The position numbers and the translations under genes are program-made. A stretch of DNA of 10,008 nt from the NCBI GenBank assembly GCA_036939975.1, contig JALLPB010001398.1:1-10008 (forward strand), read 5' to 3'. Each line of letters opens with the position of its first letter. Positions within the stretch are counted from its first letter, which is position 1. Shown in pieces: positions 9,746 through 10,008 of this stretch. The notes beneath the pieces were generated by a model. The model was not told the DNA's origin and searched no databases. It worked only from the letters and a program-made list of their open reading frames with translations. The stretch is from Cyclostephanos tholiformis (taxonomy: Eukaryota; Bacillariophyta; Thalassiosirophyceae; Thalassiosirales; Thalassiosiraceae).

Positions 9746-9932
9746 CTGTGGTTTGGGTGAGGGGCGGTGCGACGGGTAACATTGTGGTGAGTGGGGAGGG
9801 TGGGACAATGGCATTAAAATACGTCGATGGTGATGTGATAAATAAAAATGACGATGCAATCTACGACAGCAGGAATAAAAACATGGACAATGAACGATGA
9901 AAAAACACTACACAGACTAAAAAAATACTTGC
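9746..9932 (-). other. Probable transposase intron, possibly GC-AG
   Basis: The acceptor AACCACAG| at 9746 lies directly before the first recognisable transposase residues (IDFESHLG), after a C-rich tract. Upstream, the frame reading SERFADIV stops being protein-like at GTG|GCAAGT (donor at 9932), which would give a 187-nt GC-AG intron in phase 0. GT two bases earlier in the same string (9935) would give a 190-nt GT-AG intron, also in phase. Known relatives, as I recall them, read RFADIV followed by DIDFESHLG, which supports the join. Confidence 0.55.
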
Positions 9933-10008
9933 CACAATGTCAGCAAACCTCTCGGAGAGCACAGGAAATAGTATTAAAAATGAATTTAGATAGATAGCGG
10001 CAGGCAGT
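9933..10008 (-). pseudogene. Upstream transposase exon, cut by window edge
   Basis: In the phase demanded by the intron, the minus strand reads AAIYLNSFLILFPVLSERF and then ADIV up to the donor, with no stop to the window edge. The SERFADIV end resembles the segment before the first catalytic Asp in related transposases. The rest is too short to assign. The N-terminal part of the protein, if it survives, lies beyond 10008. Confidence 0.5.

Overview
The window reads as nuclear DNA of a small-genome photosynthetic eukaryote. It is most likely a diatom or related stramenopile. The grounds are short GT-AG introns (94 and about 170 nt), two compact GC-rich genes set head to head, and two mobile-element proteins (a LINE-type polyprotein with C2H2-like fingers and a DDE transposase) that I recognise from diatom genomes. 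The taxon is an inference from remembered protein families; nothing was searched.

Layout. Positions 1 to about 700 hold a tandem satellite with a 93/94-bp unit. Each unit contains two palindromes, and alternating A and B units make a dimer of about 187 bp; detached palindromes continue to about 815. Positions 816-1432 show no recognisable gene. Positions 1433-4639 (+) are a decayed LINE retrotransposon: an APE-type endonuclease, a linker, a reverse transcriptase, a zinc-finger-like segment and a C-terminal domain. It is broken by about six frame changes and several TGA stops. Positions 4640-5096 hold its tail and unassigned DNA. Positions 5217-6937 (-) are a complete three-exon gene for methionine aminopeptidase 2 (MetAP2), about 483 aa. 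Its first and last exons are too short or oddly framed for simple ORF calling, but splice sites, phases and homology recover them. Positions 6938-7109 are a 172-bp divergent intergenic region, probably a shared promoter. Positions 7110-8249 (+) encode a 379-aa protein I do not recognise, with low-complexity and acidic/basic segments between putative helices. Positions 8250 to about 9190 are AT-rich with no gene I can support. Positions 9194-10008 (-) are the 3' part of a DDE-family transposase gene with one probable intron. It runs off the window and carries substitutions at expected catalytic positions.

Only MetAP2 and the 379-aa gene look like working host genes. A common thread in the rest is decay by C-to-T / G-to-A change. 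Satellite units differ from each other mainly at CpG sites, the LINE carries TGA stops and a D-to-N change in the polymerase motif, and the transposase shows D-to-N and probable E-to-K changes. The two host genes stay rich in CpG. This fits silencing of repeats by cytosine methylation, though an editing or RIP-like process is not excluded.
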